The notes beneath the pieces are model-generated. The model worked only from the letters and a program-made list of their open reading frames with translations. It ran no database searches and had not been told where the DNA came from. Shown in pieces: positions 9,063-17,553 of a stretch of DNA of 64,000 bases (the stretch's first letter is position 1; every line of letters begins with the position of its first letter). Both the position numbers and the translations under genes were made by a program. The stretch is from NCBI RefSeq assembly GCF_003298505.1, contig NZ_QNGB01000011.1, positions 1 through 64,000 of the forward strand, read 5' to 3'. Source of the DNA: Roseovarius sp. TE539 (GTDB lineage: Bacteria; Pseudomonadota; Alphaproteobacteria; Rhodobacterales; Rhodobacteraceae).

Positions 9063-9943
9063 CCTGCCCTCCGTGCAACCCCGAACAGACCGTTCGGCCG
9101 CCACAGAAGCACCACGATGATGATCGCGAACCCGACCGCTTGCGCAAAGCCCAGTGAAATGTATCCGCCGACAAGGGCTTCGACCACACCCAGGGTAAGC
9201 CCCCCGATAAGGGCCCCCACGATACTGCCCAAACCCCCCAGGACCACGACGATGAACCCCTTGAGAACGGCCCAGCTTCCCACGGTGGGGTAGATCATGG
9301 CGGTCGGCCCCACCAGGGCCCCGGCCAGCGCCGCGAGGCCGCAGGCCAGAACGAATGTGACGGTGTAGACGCGTCGGATGTCCACGCCGGTCAGGGCTGC
9401 CCCTTCCGCATCCTGCGCGGTGGCGCGCATCATCTTGCCCATCGTCGTTTTCTGGATGAAGAAATAGAGCAGCAGAAGCATCAACGCGCCGACCCCGAAG
9501 ATGAGAATGCGCTGCTGTGTCAGGATCATCGGTCCCATTGCGACAATGCCATCGGCAAAGGGGCTGGAGATGTATTTCGGATCTGCGCCGAAGATCAACT
9601 CGCCACCGTTTGTCAGCAGAAGCGCGAGGCCGAGGCTCGACAGCAGCAGGGTGAATTCGTGTTCGCGTCTCAGCGGCCAGAAGAAGAACCGGTTGGCCAC
9701 AATACCCAGCGAAGCCACCGCAACCGTGGCCAGGATACCCGCGGTCACATAGTCGAGGCCAAGTAGCTTCGATGCGAAGAAGGTGAAGAACGCCCCCAGC
9801 ATGTAGAACTCGCCATGTGCGAAGTTGATGATGTGAAGAACACCGAAAACCAGCGTCAGACCGGTCGCAATGAGCACGTAGGTCATGCCGTTGACCAGAC
9901 CGTTCATGATCTGCTGAATCAGGAGGATCGTCTCGATATCCAT
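9059..9943 (-). CDS. Branched-chain amino-acid-type ABC transporter permease LivH
   Basis: A 294-residue inner-membrane permease. It begins QQIMNGLVNGMTYVLIATGL, and GVLHIINFAHGEFYMLGAF is the LivH hallmark. The coupling loop is KMMRATAQDAEGAALTGVD, followed by GGLGSIVGALIGGLTLGVVE. It pairs with LivM to form the channel. It is separated from the substrate-binding protein gene by 105 bases, the widest gap in the operon, but no terminator was seen there. Confidence 0.93.
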   Translation of the reverse strand: MDIETILLIQQIMNGLVNGMTYVLIATGLTLVFGVLHIINFAHGEFYMLGAFFTFFASKLLGLDYVTAGILATVAVASLGIVANRFFFWPLRREHEFTLLLSSLGLALLLTNGGELIFGADPKYISSPFADGIVAMGPMILTQQRILIFGVGALMLLLLYFFIQKTTMGKMMRATAQDAEGAALTGVDIRRVYTVTFVLACGLAALAGALVGPTAMIYPTVGSWAVLKGFIVVVLGGLGSIVGALIGGLTLGVVEALVGGYISLGFAQAVGFAIIIVVLLWRPNGLFGVARRAG

Positions 9944-10048
9944 GCGCTTGTCGGCTCTCTTTGTTCGGGATTGGTATGTATCGCGGGGTGGCGCGGCGAC
10001 AGGTCCGGATCACGCCCGGACCTGCCCTCTTTTCTCAAGACAGCCTGA

Positions 10049-11173
10049 TCAGTTCACGGTCTCGATTTTTCCATCGTTGATCTGGATCAGGTAGATGTTC
10101 TGTTGCGCCTGGCCGATCTCGTCAAAGGTTATGTCGCCCAGCAGGGTGTTCCATTCGTTGGCGCGGATCGTTTCGGCGATCTTATCGTAATCGCGGACGG
10201 CACCGGACTTGTCGATGGCCTGAGCCAGTATTTCCACGGCCTGTGCCCCCAGCGATCCGATGAAGGACGGCTCGTTGTCGAACATTTCATTGTATTGCTC
10301 GACCCAGGCCTTCAACTCGGGGTCGTCACTGTCGGGCGCGAACAGGGATACCGAATAAACGCCCTCCAGCGCCGGACCGGACAATTCCACCAGCTTGGGG
10401 TTCATGTTGCCGGCCGAAGCGATGGTCGTGCCCTGGTATCCGACCTGCCGGATCTGACGATAGATCGTCGCGCCCTGAGCGGTATTGATCGCCGACACGT
10501 AGATCGCATCGGGGTTCATGGCCCTGAGCTTGGTCAGAACGGTCATGAAATCGGCGTCGTCCTTGTTGTAGAACTCGTTGCCGAGGAAATCGATACCGCA
10601 TTCGCCAAGCAGCTTCTCGTAATTCTCCGCTTCGAGCCTGCCATAGTCGTCATTGATGGTGATGAAGGCGATGCTGTCGATATCCATCCTGTCACAGATG
10701 AAATCCGAATAGGTATCGGACATCATCGTCGATGTCGCATTCAGGCGGAACAGAAGATCGTGACCTTCCTTGGTCGTGTTCGGGTGCTGCGTGGAGGTCA
10801 TGATATTGAGCATGCGATCCCGCGTCACCTCTTTCATGGTCAGCGCGACCGATGAAAACCAGCCCCCGACCAGCAGGTCTACATCATCGTTCTCGATTGC
10901 CCTCTTGGCGGCGCTCACGCCTTCCTCGGGATTGCCCTTGTCATCGTAGATGACCAGCTCGATCATCCGCCCGTCGAGGACGCCACCGCCCTCGTTGACG
11001 ATTTCGACCATGGCTTCCATGCCCTCGATGGCAAGCTGACCGTCAAAGGCACCCGGCCCCGAAAGCGGCGCAATCGCGGCGACGCGCACATTGTCCTCCT
11101 GCGCGACGGCCAAAGATGTGCCAGCCGCGATCAACGCCATTGACGCCGCTGCTATTCCTGATCTCAGTCTCAT
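10049..11173 (-). CDS. Liv-type ABC transporter substrate-binding protein
   Basis: Periplasmic receptor of the importer, about 374 residues. The start at 11173 gives MRLRSGIAAASMALIAAGTS and a signal cleavage site after AVA, with GGGAGG 6 nt upstream. The mature protein is a type I periplasmic binding fold: VRVAAIAPLSGPGAFDGQ, YDDKGNPEEGVSAAKRAIEN, DAIYVSAINTAQGATIYRQI. Such receptors bind branched amino acids but also amides, urea and aromatic or aliphatic acids. The enzymes upstream in the operon suggest an organic acid or its derivative. Confidence 0.9.
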   Translation of the reverse strand: MRLRSGIAAASMALIAAGTSLAVAQEDNVRVAAIAPLSGPGAFDGQLAIEGMEAMVEIVNEGGGVLDGRMIELVIYDDKGNPEEGVSAAKRAIENDDVDLLVGGWFSSVALTMKEVTRDRMLNIMTSTQHPNTTKEGHDLLFRLNATSTMMSDTYSDFICDRMDIDSIAFITINDDYGRLEAENYEKLLGECGIDFLGNEFYNKDDADFMTVLTKLRAMNPDAIYVSAINTAQGATIYRQIRQVGYQGTTIASAGNMNPKLVELSGPALEGVYSVSLFAPDSDDPELKAWVEQYNEMFDNEPSFIGSLGAQAVEILAQAIDKSGAVRDYDKIAETIRANEWNTLLGDITFDEIGQAQQNIYLIQINDGKIETVN

Positions 11174-11212
11174 GATTTTCCTCCCGTTTTTCATGATTGG
11201 TTGGGTCTTGGG

Positions 11213-12094
11213 TTAGGTATTCAGATACTTCATCTGCAACTCCTCGATTTCGGGAAAGCCGATGAATTCAAGGAAATCGTTGTGCGAGGTGACGGGGCGC
11301 GGCAGTTCCCGCGAACTCCGGGTGCGGGCAAGGACGGCCAGGTTCTCCTGAAGGGCCTGAACCGCGGTCATCAGGGGCACCAGCGCGAATGTCGCCATCC
11401 CGGCGACCCCCGCCACGTCCTCCGGCGACAGTTCCTTTTCCAGCCACCCCAGCATTTGCAGCGAAAGCGGCACGCCACAGCCCTCGCGCATCGCCCTTAG
11501 GCCGTCGATCGAATCGAAGCATTTGGAAATCGGCTGAATGACATCGGCACCGGCCGCGACATAAGCCTTGCCGCGGTCAATGGCCTCTTGCGGATCGGTT
11601 GCATCCGTCCTCGCGATGATCAGCATGTCAGGGTTTTTCCTGACATGCGCGGCGGCCGAGATCTTGCCTGCGGCCTCCTCCTTGTCGATCACCTCCACGC
11701 CACCCACACAGATAGGGCACCGCTTCGGGGCCAACTGATCCTCGATAATCACGGCGCCGGCACCGGCCGCTTCGAATTCGCGAACCGTCCGCATCACGTT
11801 GATGGCGTTGCCGTATCCGGTGTCTATGTCAGCCACCAGCGGAACGTTCACTGAATTAACCGCGTTGCGCACCACCGCGAGGTTCTCGGTCATCGTGTAG
11901 AGCTCGGCATCGGGGGCACCCAGATGAGATGCGGACACGCCGAAACCCGACATCATGACCGCATCGAAACCGGCCTGCTCGATCATCCGGGCGGAACAGG
12001 CATCATAGGCCCCGGCCGACCAGACGGTCTTCTGCGCCCTGACCCGCTGGGCAAAATCCGTCTGCGCATCTGTCTTTGCATGCCCCACGTTCAT
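11213..12094 (-). CDS. Isocitrate lyase/PEP mutase-family C-C lyase
   Basis: A 293-residue TIM-barrel of the family that includes methylisocitrate lyase, 2,3-dimethylmalate lyase and oxaloacetate hydrolase. Seen: the Mg-binding segment VADIDTGYGN near residue 90, IIEDQLAPKRC with the conserved KRC (Cys near 126), and IARTDA near 163. In lyases the segment after KRC is usually GH; here it is PICVGG, which marks an unusual subgroup. The start overlaps the LeuD-like stop as ATGA, so the two products probably act consecutively: hydration, then cleavage to pyruvate or a similar 2-oxo acid plus a second acid. Confidence 0.85.
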   Translation of the reverse strand: MNVGHAKTDAQTDFAQRVRAQKTVWSAGAYDACSARMIEQAGFDAVMMSGFGVSASHLGAPDAELYTMTENLAVVRNAVNSVNVPLVADIDTGYGNAINVMRTVREFEAAGAGAVIIEDQLAPKRCPICVGGVEVIDKEEAAGKISAAAHVRKNPDMLIIARTDATDPQEAIDRGKAYVAAGADVIQPISKCFDSIDGLRAMREGCGVPLSLQMLGWLEKELSPEDVAGVAGMATFALVPLMTAVQALQENLAVLARTRSSRELPRPVTSHNDFLEFIGFPEIEELQMKYLNT

Positions 12095-12609
12095 TGAGTG
12101 TTCTCCTCGGTGTTGGCCTTCAGGTATTCCAGCAGGCCGCCAGCCTCGAGCATCGCCCGGTCGGCCAGCGCCAGCGGCTCAAAGGCAATGTCAGTTCCTC
12201 TGGAGATATTGCGGACGATGCCCGCCTCCCAGTCGACCTCGATCTCGTCCCAGCGGTCCACGAAGGCGCGAATGCCCGGACAGCTGATCTGCGGAAACCC
12301 CATCGAAATCTCGCCGCGCCAGTAGCCCGGGGAAAACGATTCGGCCACGACACCCGTGATCCCGAGGTGGCGCAACGCCTTCATCGGCGGATAGTGAGGG
12401 TGGCCGAACCCGAAATTGTGTCCGCCGACAATCAGGTCACCCGGCTGGACCTTGGACCCGAACTCGGGGTCGTATGTCGTCATCGCCAGACCGGCGAGTT
12501 CGTCGAGATCCTGAATCTTGATGTTCTTGACACCAACGATCTGATCAACGTCGAAATCATCGTCCTCGAAGATGAACGCGACGCGGCCACGCAAGTTCTT
12601 CAGTGCCAT
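12091..12609 (-). CDS. LeuD-like hydro-lyase small subunit with atypical substrate loop
   Basis: A 172-residue swivel-domain protein of the aconitase/isopropylmalate isomerase superfamily, pairing with the LeuC-like subunit encoded immediately upstream (7 nt gap). MALKNLRGRVAFIFEDD matches the family start. The usual signature NFGCGSSREHA is replaced by NFGFGHPHYPPMKAL (residues about 65-79), so the Ser-Ser-Arg that contacts the substrate in ordinary LeuD is missing. That argues against a leucine-biosynthesis role and for a different hydratase such as citraconate or dimethylmaleate hydratase. Start at 12609 follows GAGG. Confidence 0.82.
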   Translation of the reverse strand: MALKNLRGRVAFIFEDDDFDVDQIVGVKNIKIQDLDELAGLAMTTYDPEFGSKVQPGDLIVGGHNFGFGHPHYPPMKALRHLGITGVVAESFSPGYWRGEISMGFPQISCPGIRAFVDRWDEIEVDWEAGIVRNISRGTDIAFEPLALADRAMLEAGGLLEYLKANTEENTQ

Positions 12610-12616
12610 GATCGCC

Positions 12617-13873
12617 TCACAGATAAGCACGGGGGTCCGCGATACAGCCTTCAATGGCTGATGCGGCCACGGTCGCGGCGTTGCAGAGATAGATTTCCGA
12701 ATCCGGGCTTCCCATCCGCCCCTTCACGTTCAGGGTTCCGGTGGACACCGCCCGCTGGCCTTCTGTCATCGTGGCAATGCGGCCATAACAAAAATCACAA
12801 CTGGACGTGGAAAGATAAGCGCCCGCCTCGGCCAGTGTGGACAAGTATCCGCGCCGTCCCGCCTCGGCCATGATCTCGTGACTGGTCGGGATGACATGCA
12901 GCATGAAGCCGCTCTTGACCTGCCGGCCCTCGAGGATGCGCGCAGCAACCTCGATATCCTCAAGCCGCCCGGATGCGCAGGAGCCAAGATATCCGGAATG
13001 GACATCAAGCCCGACATACTCGGACAGGTTGCGAGAATTCGCTGGAGTCGGCGGAATGACAACAAGGGGTTCGAGATCGTCAAGCGCGATGTCGTGGACA
13101 GCGGAGTATGTGGCATCAGGGTCGCTGGAGACCGGCTCAAGCTCCTTTCTGGCCCTGGAACGTGCGTATTCCAGGCGCTCATTGGCAGGATTCACGATCG
13201 CGGTCAGCGCACCGGTGAACATCGCCAGGCAAGTTATCGACTGGATCCCCTCGATGCTGAGATCCTCAAGACCATCGCCACCGATTTCCAGAACCTGAAA
13301 CCGGCAGGAAGAAGGCCCGAGAACCCTCACGATATGGTGAAACACGTCGCGGGCCATGACGCCGGGTTTCAGATTCCCATGCAGGTTGACGCGCACCGTC
13401 TCGGGCACCTTGATCGAAACCTTCTCCCTCACGAAAGCCTCGAGGACATTGCGCCGCAAACCGATGGCAAGGGTGCCGAAAGTGCCCAGCTGGCTGATAT
13501 GACCATCGAAATGCACCACGAAGGCGCCCGGCGTGGCGTACCCGACCTCGGCGGCAACCTGATGCCCGATGCCCTTTCTTTCGTAAAGCGGTACATCGTT
13601 CTCGGCGCACCATGCACGAGTGCCCTTGTGCAGTTCTTCCTCCTTGGGGGAGGCGACTGGCACCATATGGTCGATGAAGATACCGAAGCGTTCGGGCTCG
13701 GCCACCTTCTCGATCCCGAACTCCTCCTTCATCTGCTTGAAGTAGACATCCGTGTAGCCGGGAAAATCGTAAGCGAGGACGAAATCGGGTTTGGCCATGA
13801 TCTCGTCGCCGGCCCTGACCGACTCCTGACCGGCAGCGCGTGCAAGTATCTTTTCCGTTATCGTGTACCCCAA
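12617..13873 (-). CDS. LeuC-like 4Fe-4S hydro-lyase large subunit
   Basis: A 418-residue aconitase-superfamily large subunit. It starts at a TTG as GYTITEKILARAAG, the standard LeuC opening, after a GGGAGAGAG ribosome site. Cluster ligands are visible: Cys near 299 in LGSCASGR and Cys near 359 and 362 in SSCDFCYG. HacA/dimethylmaleate hydratase-type lengths (415-420) fit better than bacterial LeuC of biosynthesis (about 465). With the LeuD-like subunit it should add or remove water on a 2-alkylmalate, maleate or itaconate-type substrate. Confidence 0.88.
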   Translation of the reverse strand: MGYTITEKILARAAGQESVRAGDEIMAKPDFVLAYDFPGYTDVYFKQMKEEFGIEKVAEPERFGIFIDHMVPVASPKEEELHKGTRAWCAENDVPLYERKGIGHQVAAEVGYATPGAFVVHFDGHISQLGTFGTLAIGLRRNVLEAFVREKVSIKVPETVRVNLHGNLKPGVMARDVFHHIVRVLGPSSCRFQVLEIGGDGLEDLSIEGIQSITCLAMFTGALTAIVNPANERLEYARSRARKELEPVSSDPDATYSAVHDIALDDLEPLVVIPPTPANSRNLSEYVGLDVHSGYLGSCASGRLEDIEVAARILEGRQVKSGFMLHVIPTSHEIMAEAGRRGYLSTLAEAGAYLSTSSCDFCYGRIATMTEGQRAVSTGTLNVKGRMGSPDSEIYLCNAATVAASAIEGCIADPRAYL

Positions 13874-13909
13874 AATCTCTCTCCCAGTTTCACTGCTTGT
13901 TGCGGTCTG

Positions 13910-15517
13910 TCAGCCTGAGTGATCCGGAGCGGCCAGCCCGAGGGAACCGGGATTCATCAGACCGTGCGGATCAACGGAATGCTTGATGCCCGTCAGCAGG
14001 TCGCGGGTGGCGCCATCAAGAACCGAAATGAACGGATAATCACGCGCAACCTGCCAATTCACACCACCCAGGCCGATGTAAAGGTCCTGTGTCGCATCCC
14101 TGAGCTTGGCAACCGCGTTCCTTGCTTCCTCGTTCGCGGGGCGATTCATCCAGGGTTTCACCACATCTTCACCAACGCTCTTGGCGTGCAGTGGCGTGAT
14201 CTCGTCTTCCCAATAAAAAGCCGGTTCGATGAAGAACTCCATCCCGACGGTCAAACACATCACCGAATAGACGATGCCGTGCCTTTCCATGAACGGCTGC
14301 CATTCGGCAAAGAACGCCTCATTCGCGTCCACGACCTTTTTCCAGTCCCCGAGCGGGAAAACCGCATGAATGGGAACCCATCTCTCACCATTGAGGCCAA
14401 GCATGCCGCGCACCGGCCCGAAGGGCTTGGACCGCATCACGCGCGGCACCGACGCCTCCAGTTCCGTGCCGGCGGTCGCGCATATCTCTCGCGCGCGAGT
14501 CATGGAAACGTCCAGTTCTTGCTGGCTACGCGCCTCCAGAACCAGGTGAAGCGAATATTCGTGCTTTTTCAGGAACGATGTTCCGCCCGCCGCAACCGAT
14601 GCCGCATCCTTCAGCCCGCCCATCATCGTCTTGCCCGTCCGGGCGACGTTCCCCAGTGTCTTGAGGCCGTCCGAGATGCGGTTGACGCTGGCCGAATGTG
14701 ACGCCTTGGTCTTGTCGATGCCGAAACCCTCGGAAATCAGCCGTTCCCGCGCCATCGCAACCTGCGCACCGGCCATGTCGGCCAGGGTCCGGAAGCCATA
14801 GGAAAGATACCCGGTCTCCCGCGGCTGCGGCCACAGGCGCAATGTCGCGGAAACCTTGAGCCCCAAAGCGCCGTTATCGCCAAGAAAAAGGCCGGTCATG
14901 TCCGGTCCGCCTTCGCGCGTGAACGGTTTCGTGCCCGCGCGTCCCCCTGCCCCGGTCGTCACGGTACTTCCATTCGCAAGGATCACCGTGACCCCGATAA
15001 CCGACTCGGCAACCGTTGCATTCAGCGCCGAGCCGAAAAAGGCGCTGTTCTGTGACATGGCCCCACCGATCGTGGCGTTAAGCCCCGAAAGAGGCCCCCA
15101 GTAGCCGGTACGGAGCCCGGTGCCTTCAAGGGCCGTGTTCAGTTCAGCCCATGTGCAGCCCGCTTCCACGGTAACATACTGATCGTCCGGATTGACCTCC
15201 AGCACCCGGCTGAGTCCGCGCGCATCGAACACGATCGCCGCCTCCACGGCCGGCAGGTAACCTTTCGTGTAGGACATGCCGCCACCGCGCGGAACGACCG
15301 CGATACCGTTGCCGGCCGCCACGCGTACGGCTTCGGCCGCTTCCTCGGACGTTTGCGGAAACACCACGCCGAGGGGGCGAATTCCGGGCTGCCAGAATAC
15401 ATCATTGGCGAAATACTCTCTCGTTTCCGCATCGAAGCACGCGTTCTCTCCAAGCAGTTCCGAAAGCGCCCGCACGACCGTTTCATGCTTGTCCTGGATA
15501 TCGACCTGTTCATTCAT
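13910..15517 (-). CDS. FAD-binding oxidoreductase (GlcD/vanillyl-alcohol-oxidase type)
   Basis: A 535-residue FAD-linked oxidase. The PP-loop region is VVPRGGGMSYTKGYLP, followed by TVEAGCTWAELNTALEGTGL and GPLSGLNATIGGAMSQNSAF for FAD binding; the C-terminus ends with SVDPHGLMNPGSLG, as in D-lactate or glycolate dehydrogenases. It is soluble, with no signal peptide. The start at 15517 is supported by AAGGA 9 nt upstream; an ATG at 15526 has that site immediately against it. Likely role in the operon is oxidation of a hydroxy acid (or phenolic alcohol) to the keto form. Confidence 0.85.
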   Translation of the reverse strand: MNEQVDIQDKHETVVRALSELLGENACFDAETREYFANDVFWQPGIRPLGVVFPQTSEEAAEAVRVAAGNGIAVVPRGGGMSYTKGYLPAVEAAIVFDARGLSRVLEVNPDDQYVTVEAGCTWAELNTALEGTGLRTGYWGPLSGLNATIGGAMSQNSAFFGSALNATVAESVIGVTVILANGSTVTTGAGGRAGTKPFTREGGPDMTGLFLGDNGALGLKVSATLRLWPQPRETGYLSYGFRTLADMAGAQVAMARERLISEGFGIDKTKASHSASVNRISDGLKTLGNVARTGKTMMGGLKDAASVAAGGTSFLKKHEYSLHLVLEARSQQELDVSMTRAREICATAGTELEASVPRVMRSKPFGPVRGMLGLNGERWVPIHAVFPLGDWKKVVDANEAFFAEWQPFMERHGIVYSVMCLTVGMEFFIEPAFYWEDEITPLHAKSVGEDVVKPWMNRPANEEARNAVAKLRDATQDLYIGLGGVNWQVARDYPFISVLDGATRDLLTGIKHSVDPHGLMNPGSLGLAAPDHSG

Positions 15518-15536
15518 CAATGACATTCCTTGTTTG

Positions 15537-16433
15537 TCAGGCAGGCTCGACCGGCTCGAACCGATAGCCACCGTCAGAGCGGCGCCCTATCCGGCCCGCA
15601 TGCGGGCGATCGAAATGCGCCGGAAAGATCAACGCGCGATCATGCGCGCAGGTTTCAAGGAAACCGGTACGCGTGAGCGGGGCCAGTTCGTTGTCCTCGC
15701 AAAGAAAGCAGTTCAGGCGTGGCTCGAACACCTGCATCGCCCGGTGCAAGACATCGCCCGAGAACCATGCGGTCTGGTCATTTGAACAAAGGCGAACCGC
15801 AAGTTGCCCGCTTGTATGGCCGGGCATGGCATGAAAGCTCAGGCCCGGAATCAGGACATCGCCGTCGGAAACCCATGTGACACGCCCCGCCGAAACCACG
15901 GGTTCAATACTGTCGGCAATGACCGGCAGCCCCTCGGGCTGTGCCAGTGCCGTGACACCGCCGGCCTGCCAGTTGCGGTATTCCGCCTCACCGAAAACAT
16001 ATCGCGCATTCGGAAAGGTCGGCACCCAGTCACCGTCAACCAGCATCGTGTTCCAGCCCGAGTGATCAACATGCATGTGCGTATTGATCACGTAGCTGAC
16101 ATCTTCCGGCTTGACGCCAGCCGCGGCCAGACGGCCCAGAAAATCGGTTTCAATCATATGAAACCGGGTGAATTTCGGATCGGTCCGTACCTTGCCGTTT
16201 CCTGTTGCCGTGTCGATCAGGATCGTTTCACCGCCAAATCGCAGCAACCAGCTGTGGATCGACGCGAAGGTATTGCCGGTCTGCGGATCGATACGATCCA
16301 TTCCGGCCAATTCAGGATGCCGCTCGAAGATGCCGGGCGTATAGTCGGGAAACTGAACAGCCGGCGGGAACCCGGGAGAGGAAAACTCCTCGATCCGCTC
16401 AATCGTCGCTGTTCCGACCTGCCACACAGCCAC
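15537..16433 (-). CDS. Metallo-beta-lactamase-fold hydrolase
   Basis: A 298-residue MBL-fold enzyme with the full metal site: VINTHMHVDHSGW (HxHxDH), the later histidine in AMPGHTSGQLA, the aspartate in WFSGDVLH, and a C-terminal His in IFPAHFDRPHAG. The arrangement matches the lactonase-like branch (AHL lactonase, methyl-parathion-hydrolase group). A GTG start at 16433 follows GGGGGAGG; a second GTG at 16427 is also possible. First gene of the 11-gene operon, so lactone or ester opening could be the first intracellular step. Confidence 0.85.
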   Translation of the reverse strand: MAVWQVGTATIERIEEFSSPGFPPAVQFPDYTPGIFERHPELAGMDRIDPQTGNTFASIHSWLLRFGGETILIDTATGNGKVRTDPKFTRFHMIETDFLGRLAAAGVKPEDVSYVINTHMHVDHSGWNTMLVDGDWVPTFPNARYVFGEAEYRNWQAGGVTALAQPEGLPVIADSIEPVVSAGRVTWVSDGDVLIPGLSFHAMPGHTSGQLAVRLCSNDQTAWFSGDVLHRAMQVFEPRLNCFLCEDNELAPLTRTGFLETCAHDRALIFPAHFDRPHAGRIGRRSDGGYRFEPVEPA

Positions 16434-16512
16434 CGCTCCCTCCCCCAGAACGTGAATGCTCTCGTCCGATATAAAGATCAGCAGTCTTCCGGTGTGTCAA
16501 CAGACAAAATAG

Positions 16513-16529
16513 ATTTCATCTGATGAAAT
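16513..16529. promoter_or_regulatory. Candidate IclR operator (perfect 17-bp palindrome)
   Basis: atttcatctgatgaaat is a perfect palindrome about one central base. It lies between the divergent iclR gene and the 11-gene operon, roughly 80 bases before the MBL-hydrolase start and 55-95 before the possible iclR starts, in an AT-rich stretch. The position fits control of both promoters by the adjacent IclR protein. Confidence 0.55.
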
Positions 16530-16584
16530 ATATGATACGCATACCCCGTGCCGGAACAACATTTTGATTGGCCTGGCGTGGGTA

Positions 16585-17418
16585 ATGCGTGATGATCCCG
16601 AGACCCTGATGAGGACGACGAAGTTGACCGAACATAAAACGAACGACACGTCCGCTCTGAACGTGAGAGCGGTTGTCCGCGCCACGTCGATACTGAAATC
16701 CTTCAACAACAAGCCATTGCAATTATTGTCGGAAATATCCGAGTCCACTGGCCTCGACAAAGGAACGACACGGCGCATTCTGGTGACGCTCATCAATTGC
16801 GGATTCATCGTTCAGGACAGATCCACCCACCGGTATGGGCTGGGTCACATGGTTCAGGTTCTGGCTTCGAACGTGATCGAGCATTTCCACGTGCGGTCGG
16901 TCGCCGTTCCGATCCTGAACGAACTTGCAAGGGAACTGCATGTCACCATGTTCCTTTCGGTCATGCATGAGCGTTCTGCCCTCTGCCTCGACCGGATCCA
17001 TGACATGAAAGGTATGGAAGTACATTGGTGGCCGGTCGGCGGCGTCCTTCCATTCAACAGCGGCGGTGCCCCCAAGGTTCTGCTTGCCCATCAACCGCCG
17101 GAAGAGATCGAAGCCATCCTTGACGAACACCCCCTGCGTGCGGTGAACGAGAACGTGATCACCGACAAGACGGAGTTTCGCAAGGCCCTTGACGGGATAC
17201 GCGAACGCGGTTGGGAATTTGCTGTTGACGATGTCGCACAGGGACTTTCGGCCATCGCAGTGCCGGTGCTCGATGCCGACGGCTCGATCATTTGCGGGCT
17301 CTCAATGGCCGGACTCACTCCGCAAATGGTCGGAAACGACAAGCCCATGCATCTCGATGCCATGCTCGAAGCTGCGCGCCGTGTTCAGCGGGCACTCGGC
17401 ATTGACAACCTGAACTGA
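16585..17418 (+). CDS. IclR-family transcriptional regulator
   Basis: About 277 residues. An N-terminal winged helix is visible in NVRAVVRATSILKSFNNKPL, LLSEISESTGLDKGTTRRIL and GFIVQDRSTHRYGLGHMV, followed by a GAF-like effector domain ending DDVAQGLSAIAVPVLDADG, the usual IclR C-terminal signature. Starts at 16564 (TTG), 16585 and 16609 are all possible; ribosome sites are weak at each. It is divergent from the catabolic operon, which it probably represses or activates in response to the pathway substrate. Confidence 0.9.
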   Translation: MRDDPETLMRTTKLTEHKTNDTSALNVRAVVRATSILKSFNNKPLQLLSEISESTGLDKGTTRRILVTLINCGFIVQDRSTHRYGLGHMVQVLASNVIEHFHVRSVAVPILNELARELHVTMFLSVMHERSALCLDRIHDMKGMEVHWWPVGGVLPFNSGGAPKVLLAHQPPEEIEAILDEHPLRAVNENVITDKTEFRKALDGIRERGWEFAVDDVAQGLSAIAVPVLDADGSIICGLSMAGLTPQMVGNDKPMHLDAMLEAARRVQRALGIDNLN

Positions 17419-17463
17419 CGGGAATGCGCATTCCCGGCAACGCGGGAACCGCCATTCCGTCAG
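17415..17463. terminator. Hairpin between convergent iclR and zinc-ribbon genes
   Basis: Right at the iclR stop codon, gggaatgcgcattccc (17420-17435) is a perfect palindrome. It is nested in a larger inverted repeat, ctgacgggaatg (17415-17426) with cattccgtcag (17453-17463), differing by one bulged base. The two structures compete for the same bases. Convergent placement suggests a bidirectional terminator, though no T-run follows. Confidence 0.45.
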
Positions 17464-17553
17464 GGTAGGCTGCCATTGAAAATTCATCGCCCGGATGCAT
17501 CGCGGTCGCGCACTCGATGCGCGCACCGGTCAAAGCTGCCTGAGTCGGACGGA

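Noticed and set aside
8088..10013. A 641-residue fusion ending in LivM
   Set aside because: The first half is livH read in the wrong frame; the ATGA overlap and GGAGG at 9062 show LivM starts there.
12091..13873. LeuC and LeuD as leucine-biosynthesis leuCD
   Set aside because: The short LeuC-like length, the missing SSRE loop and the lyase/transport operon context argue for a catabolic hydratase.
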